9,132 bases of DNA from Acidobacteriota bacterium (lineage in GTDB: Bacteria > Acidobacteriota > Blastocatellia > Pyrinomonadales > Pyrinomonadaceae), in assembly GCA_024640445.1 (NCBI GenBank), contig JAHEEZ010000049.1, forward strand, positions 9,532-18,663, given 5' to 3'. Shown piece by piece: positions 5,988 to 9,132 of this stretch. Below the pieces are notes generated by a model that ran no database searches, was not told the origin of the DNA, and saw only the letters and a list, made by a program, of their open reading frames with translations. The position numbers were made by a program, and so were the translations under genes. Position 1 is the first letter of the stretch. Every line of letters starts with the position of its first letter.

Positions 5988-6293
5988 GATGTATCTCCGC
6001 TGATCCGGGGGCATTTGCATGAAATTAGTTATGATCTTGCCCCGGGACCATCCTTTCGGATGCCGCCGCCCAATTCCATTTGCGTCGCACAAAGATAAAC
6101 GCTTTGGATTAAGACATGTTCTATCAATCATTTGAGATTTCTTCTAAGGCAGGATTTACCGGGAATCGGGAGGGTCAGCAGTTCCGGCGAGCGTTCCGGC
6201 GATCCGACCGATCCGGTCTCTCAGCACCGTGGAAGCGCCGCCATATAACCTGAAGCCTTCATAGACGGCAAGAGAAGTATAGAGCAGGTGATG
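5988..6293. other. Intergenic region between MoxR and small exported protein
   Basis: This 306-base stretch has no confirmed gene. The left half (5988-6131) is the leader of the small gene; I see no convincing -35/-10 pair in it. In the right half, the minus-strand frame of MoxR stays open for 45 codons after the MoxR TAG, down to a TAA at 6156-6158. That reading has no ATG, GTG or TTG near its beginning and no ribosome binding site. There are short local duplications (GCCGGAAC twice, GGATCGGTCGGATC) and a weak hairpin GACCG/CGGTC at 6206-6218. I see no strong MoxR terminator. Confidence 0.55.
5995..6000 (-). promoter_or_regulatory. Ribosome binding site deciding a GTG start
   Basis: GCGGAG on the minus strand, seven bases ahead of the GTG at 5987. 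It supports the 130-residue form of the small exported protein over the longer reading from the ATG at 6131. Confidence 0.65.
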
Positions 6294-7247
6294 CTAACGA
6301 GGGATCTCGACGGTTCGGATGATGTCGGAGACCACCGCGTCCGTCGTCGCGCCGTCTAGTTCGGCCTCCGCGCGTAACGCTATCCTGTGCCTCAACACCG
6401 GTTTCGCGACATCGCGAACATCGTCGGGAGTCGGAAAATCGCGTCCGCGGATGGACGCAAGCGCCTTCGAGCACAGGAGAAGTGCCACTGAAGCCCTTGG
6501 ACTCGCGCCGTATAGGATTGTCGGATGTTCTCTTGTCTTCCTGACCACATCGACGATATAGCTTCGTATTCCTTCTTCGGTCTTCATACCGGACACCTCA
6601 GCCCGGCATTTGCTGATCGCGTCCGGTTCGGACAGCGCCTTCAGTCCGATCGATTCGAGATGCCTGGAATTGAAGCCTTCGTCCCAGCGCGAAACGACCG
6701 TCAGTTCCTCATCCCGTTCGGGATAGTCGATGATGATCTTGAGAAGGAACCGGTCAAGCTGGGCTTCAGGCAGCGGGTATGTCCCTTCGTATTCGATCGG
6801 GTTTTCTGTCGCAAGGACCGTGAAGATCGGCGAAAGGAGATACCGCTTCCCATCGATGGTCGCTTGCCGCTCCTCCATAGCTTCGAGCAAAGCGGACTGA
6901 GTCTTCGGCGGCGTCCGGTTTATCTCGTCGGCGAGAAGTATGTCGGTGAAGATCGGTCCCGGTCGGACGGTGAACTTAGAAGTCTGAAGGTTGTAGACGT
7001 TGGTACCGGTGATGTCCGACGGCATCAGGTCGGGCGTGAACTGGATGCGGGAGAACTTCGCTCCCAGGATCCTTGCCAGAGTCTTCACGATAAGCGTCTT
7101 GGCGGTGCCCGGCACGCCTTCAAGCAGCGCGTGGCCCTCGGCGAGAAGCGCGACCAGGATCTGCTCGATCACATCGTCCTGCCCGACGATGACCTTCGCC
7201 AATTCTGTCCTGATATGGGCGACTGTTTCGGGAGTATGGTTCAGCAT
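6294..7247 (-). CDS. MoxR family AAA+ ATPase
   Basis: Cytoplasmic chaperone-like AAA+ ATPase of 317 residues, normal for the family. MoxR proteins are thought to assemble or activate partner complexes, often ones with vWA domains, such as methanol dehydrogenase or the DUF58 class. Walker A is GVPGTAKT at 44-51. Walker B is ILLADEIN, with D107 and E108. Sensor 1 is N139 in ATENP. The LDRF motif is at 154-157 and sensor 2 is the arginine at 251 in GASPRAS. The ATPase therefore appears intact. The ATG has no clear Shine-Dalgarno site and lies 29 bases after the stop of the TSUP permease gene. DUF4350 lies two genes upstream. The DUF58 gene that normally follows MoxR is absent here. The C-terminus (RTVEIPR) is the usual family end, so the gene is not truncated. 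Confidence 0.96.
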   Translation of the reverse strand: MLNHTPETVAHIRTELAKVIVGQDDVIEQILVALLAEGHALLEGVPGTAKTLIVKTLARILGAKFSRIQFTPDLMPSDITGTNVYNLQTSKFTVRPGPIFTDILLADEINRTPPKTQSALLEAMEERQATIDGKRYLLSPIFTVLATENPIEYEGTYPLPEAQLDRFLLKIIIDYPERDEELTVVSRWDEGFNSRHLESIGLKALSEPDAISKCRAEVSGMKTEEGIRSYIVDVVRKTREHPTILYGASPRASVALLLCSKALASIRGRDFPTPDDVRDVAKPVLRHRIALRAEAELDGATTDAVVSDIIRTVEIPR

Positions 7248-7260
7248 ATTCTGGGTCGGC

Positions 7261-7275
7261 AGCCGTCAAGCGGCT
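7261..7275. promoter_or_regulatory. Small hairpin in the TSUP-MoxR gap
   Basis: AGCCG, loop TCAAG, CGGCT: a perfect 5-pair stem in the 29-base gap between the permease stop and the MoxR start. No T-tract follows on the minus strand, so it is not a standard terminator. It could be an mRNA processing or attenuation point, but it could also occur by chance. Confidence 0.3.
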
Positions 7276-7276
7276 C

Positions 7277-8035
7277 CTAAAGAATGAAGTCCAGCGCCGT
7301 CTTCACGGCAAGCAATACGACCGCGGAAAGAAAGATCCTTCGCAGCCAGAGATCGTTGAGGCGTGTCACGGTTCTGGCGCCGACGTAGGCCGCGATGAAC
7401 ATAGTAACGGCTAGGATAATGCCAAGGCTATAGTCAATCAAACCCTGCCACGCGAATACCGCGGTCGCCACACCCGATGAAAATACGTTAATGAACTTGG
7501 TGCCTGCGACCGCTTCCGTGAAACTCATTCCATAGAACGCCACCAGCACCGCGGTCAGCATTGTTACATATCCTCCGCTGTACATCCCGCCGTAAACGCC
7601 CAGGAAGAAAGTGAGAAGGAGGGTAAGTGCGATCGCTCCTTTGCCGGGCATCTCGATCGATCTCTTGACCCCCTTGTCGCGTCCGGTAAGTGAAAAGATG
7701 ACCACGAAGATCATCGATGCGGTTACGAAGACAGGTACCGCGGACGATGAGAAAATACCGATCAGCATTGCGCCAAAAGTAGAAGCCGCGATCGTGATCG
7801 CGACGAGGGGCGAGAGACGCCTGAATTCGATCGAGCCGTGGCGGAAGAAGGAGAGGCTCGCCCCGATGTTCATAAAGGTCAGGCCAAACATATTGGTCGC
7901 TACGGCGACTTTCGGCTCAACACCGAACTGGAACATCACCGGGACAGTGATCAGAGAGTTGCTGCCGGTCACGACGCCCACCACGCTCGTCACGAAGAAG
8001 AGGAGGATAAGAATTGATAGTGAAGTGATGGGCAT
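7277..8035 (-). CDS. TauE/SafE (TSUP) family membrane permease
   Basis: Inner-membrane protein of 252 residues with about seven or eight hydrophobic segments. It is a probable exporter or importer of sulfite, sulfoacetate or similar organosulfur or small organic anions, as for other TSUP members; the substrate cannot be read from sequence. The family's internal duplication is visible: GVVTGSNSLITVPVMFQFGV at about 20-39 and GVYGGMYSGGYVTMLTAVLV at about 146-165, each followed by A.A.xTN/TK. The usual first-repeat GxGGG motif is weakened to TGSNS. The C-terminus (AAYVGARTVTRLNDLWLRRI) is typical. The ATG has no obvious Shine-Dalgarno sequence. The gene sits between DUF4350 and MoxR, and a 19-unit heptanucleotide array lies 52 bases upstream of the ATG. 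It has no obvious functional tie to MoxR. Confidence 0.92.
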   Translation of the reverse strand: MPITSLSILILLFFVTSVVGVVTGSNSLITVPVMFQFGVEPKVAVATNMFGLTFMNIGASLSFFRHGSIEFRRLSPLVAITIAASTFGAMLIGIFSSSAVPVFVTASMIFVVIFSLTGRDKGVKRSIEMPGKGAIALTLLLTFFLGVYGGMYSGGYVTMLTAVLVAFYGMSFTEAVAGTKFINVFSSGVATAVFAWQGLIDYSLGIILAVTMFIAAYVGARTVTRLNDLWLRRIFLSAVVLLAVKTALDFIL

Positions 8036-8084
8036 TGTAAGAGTTATGAGTTATGAGGACTGGGGTGATACTAAGCTAACAATC

Positions 8085-8219
<135 letters not shown>

Positions 8220-8265
8220 AGCACGCTCCCTTACGGTCGCGTTTCTGCCTCCAGTATTACGTCCT

Positions 8266-8309
8266 GCGCCTTTCGGCGCATTGGGCAGGCACAAGACCTG
8301 CCCCTACGA
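8266..8309. repeat. Composite palindromic repeat, copy B
   Basis: Hairpin GCGCC-TTTC-GGCGC (extended by T/A at 8265 and 8280), then GGGCAGG (8283-8289) pairing with CCTGCCC (8297-8303) around CACAAGA, then CCTACGA. It is nearly identical to copy A at 3669-3711 and in the same orientation. The differences lie in and next to the loops: the first (TTTC against TCC) and the second (CACAAGA against CACAGGT). Confidence 0.85.
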
Positions 8310-8311
8310 CG

Positions 8312-8347
8312 CCCGATGGACTCGTCAGACCCGATGGACTAGACGGA
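8312..8347. repeat. 18-base direct repeat with 9-base sub-period
   Basis: CCCGATGGACT occurs at 8312-8322 and 8330-8340, followed by TCGTCAGA and AGACGGAC. The four 9-base blocks (GATGGACTC, GTCAGACCC, GATGGACTA, GACGGACCT) suggest an older 9-base tandem array. It is short and its role is unknown. Confidence 0.5.
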
Positions 8348-8366
8348 CCTTACAGCCTCGCCAAAC

Positions 8367-9132
8367 TTACAACGCGCTTCGCTTAGCTCCGCGCTTCAAG
8401 CCGAGCGAATCCTCGATCTCCCTGAGCCGTTTCACTGTGCGGAGTACCGCCTTCTTGCCGGTCGGGACGCCGTGCATAATGTCTTCGGAAGTCTGCAGAA
8501 GATCCAGTATTTCCGCTGGTTCGGTCCCGATCCTGCGCGAGATCAGCGTGGCAAGCGTTTCCTTGGTCACCGTGTAGTTATCGACGCCAAGGAACCTGGA
8601 AACGCGGCGCCGGAAGTCCGTGTAAACATTCTCCATGGCAAGATCGTAAGCCTTCGTCCTGTTTTGAAGCTGTGCCATTGCGGCGACATACTCGAGCTTT
8701 GAAAGCCGGTCAGGTTCTTCCGCCGGCAGAGGCCGCGCGAATCGGCGTCCTCTCGAGATGAGAAGAAGCGCAATGAGTGCCGAAGACTGAAGAAAGATCG
8801 CTACAACAGGTGTGCCCGAAAAATAACCAACCAGCCGGTTGTCGTCATTTCCGAAACCCTGATGATATTCGTCAAACGCGATCGGACCTGCCTTCGAAGT
8901 GATCACGTTCACTGCAAGTTGGGCGTTATCGACCAGATCGATACCGCCATTCGCGACAATGTACGGGTCCGTCAGCACCACTATCCTTCCCGCTCCGAAT
9001 GGTGAGTCTGCAAGTATCTGCTTGTCTGAATTGGAAAGGTGAACCAAAGGCGCCATACCCGCAATATCCGCGGTGGTCGCGTTTCCGGCACCGAAATCAC
9101 CGTCATCGCTCTCCGAAGCTTCAATGTCTTCA
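8367..9132 (-). CDS. DUF4350 domain membrane protein (N-terminus beyond window)
   Basis: C-terminal part of a membrane-anchored protein with a DUF4350 domain, a family usually encoded beside MoxR, DUF58 and DUF4129 genes; its biochemical role is unknown. The frame is open to the window edge (254 visible residues), so the ATG at 9056 is probably internal. The DUF4350 core is visible as GRIVVLTDPYIVANGGIDL, then DNAQLAVNV, then GPIAFDEYHQGFG. One hydrophobic segment, VVAIFLQSSALIALLLI (visible residues about 109-125), anchors the domain and is followed by positive charges (SRGRRFARPL). A basic, helical cytoplasmic tail of about 130 residues contains the usual LEYVAAMAQLQNRTKA. Adjacent genes are the TSUP permease and MoxR downstream. 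The stop is TAA. The family call is by motif recall. Confidence 0.85.
   Translation of the reverse strand, partial: EDIEASESDDGDFGAGNATTADIAGMAPLVHLSNSDKQILADSPFGAGRIVVLTDPYIVANGGIDLVDNAQLAVNVITSKAGPIAFDEYHQGFGNDDNRLVGYFSGTPVVAIFLQSSALIALLLISRGRRFARPLPAEEPDRLSKLEYVAAMAQLQNRTKAYDLAMENVYTDFRRRVSRFLGVDNYTVTKETLATLISRRIGTEPAEILDLLQTSEDIMHGVPTGKKAVLRTVKRLREIEDSLGLKRGAKRSAL

Noticed and set aside
5376..6098. 240-codon plus-strand open frame spanning the mnmA start and the small exported gene
   Set aside because: It crosses a promoter, a terminator and two real genes on the other strand, and its translation has no recognisable features.
5988..6131. 48-residue N-terminal extension of the small exported protein from the ATG at 6131
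   Set aside because: It would bury the signal peptide behind a polar, Arg/Pro-rich stretch; the GTG at 5987 has a properly spaced Shine-Dalgarno site.
6525..7280. 251-codon open frame on the plus strand opposite MoxR
   Set aside because: It lies antisense to a MoxR gene with all motifs intact, and its translation is rich in Arg/Asp with no recognisable motif. This is typical of the antisense shadow of a GC-rich gene.
8367..9056. ATG at 9056 as the true start of the DUF4350 protein
   Set aside because: The frame remains open to the window edge with coding-like sequence upstream, and the visible domain lacks its N-terminal part, so the gene most likely continues beyond the window.

Overview
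The window looks like ordinary chromosomal DNA from a moderately GC-rich Gram-negative bacterium. It is probably an acidobacterium of the Blastocatellia/Pyrinomonadales kind, though that placement is inference. It rests on the small exported 'PF.F..G....P.GDY' protein, the MoxR/DUF4350 gene pair, a very long VIT/vWA protein with TonB-like parts, and intergenic spaces filled with heptanucleotide arrays and palindromic dispersed repeats. There are no rRNA or tRNA genes, CRISPR array, transposase or phage genes.

Layout. At the left edge is the 3' part of mscL (+ strand, 1-339), the emergency-release mechanosensitive channel. All other genes are on the minus strand, so mscL converges with a 980-residue exported VIT-vWA protein (442-3384); a 102-base inverted-repeat spacer separates them. 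Upstream of the VIT-vWA gene is a 379-base gap (3385-3763) made largely of dispersed repeats. Next comes a tight pair, mnmA (tRNA 2-thiouridylase, 4346-5467) followed 6 bases later by 5-formyltetrahydrofolate cyclo-ligase (3764-4339). The pair appears to be driven by an extended -10 promoter just ahead of mnmA. Then comes a small exported protein of a family I associate with Acidobacteria (5595-5987, GTG start) with its own intrinsic terminator.

The right third is a MoxR-type cluster transcribed leftwards: a DUF4350 protein cut by the window edge (8367-9132), a 331-base repeat-filled gap, a TauE/SafE (TSUP) permease (7277-8035) and a MoxR AAA+ ATPase (6294-7247). MoxR and DUF4350 are normally near neighbours together with DUF58 and DUF4129 proteins. 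Here a permease and repeat DNA lie between them, and no DUF58 gene follows MoxR.

The most unusual items are: (1) the VIT-vWA protein, which after its vWA module carries what looks like a truncated TonB-dependent-receptor plug segment, then a TonB C-terminal-like domain, then a further small C-terminal domain; and (2) two intergenic loci 4.4 kb apart that share the same palindromic element and the same type of 7-base tandem array. One array has 19 uninterrupted units; the other supplies the stop codon of the folate gene.
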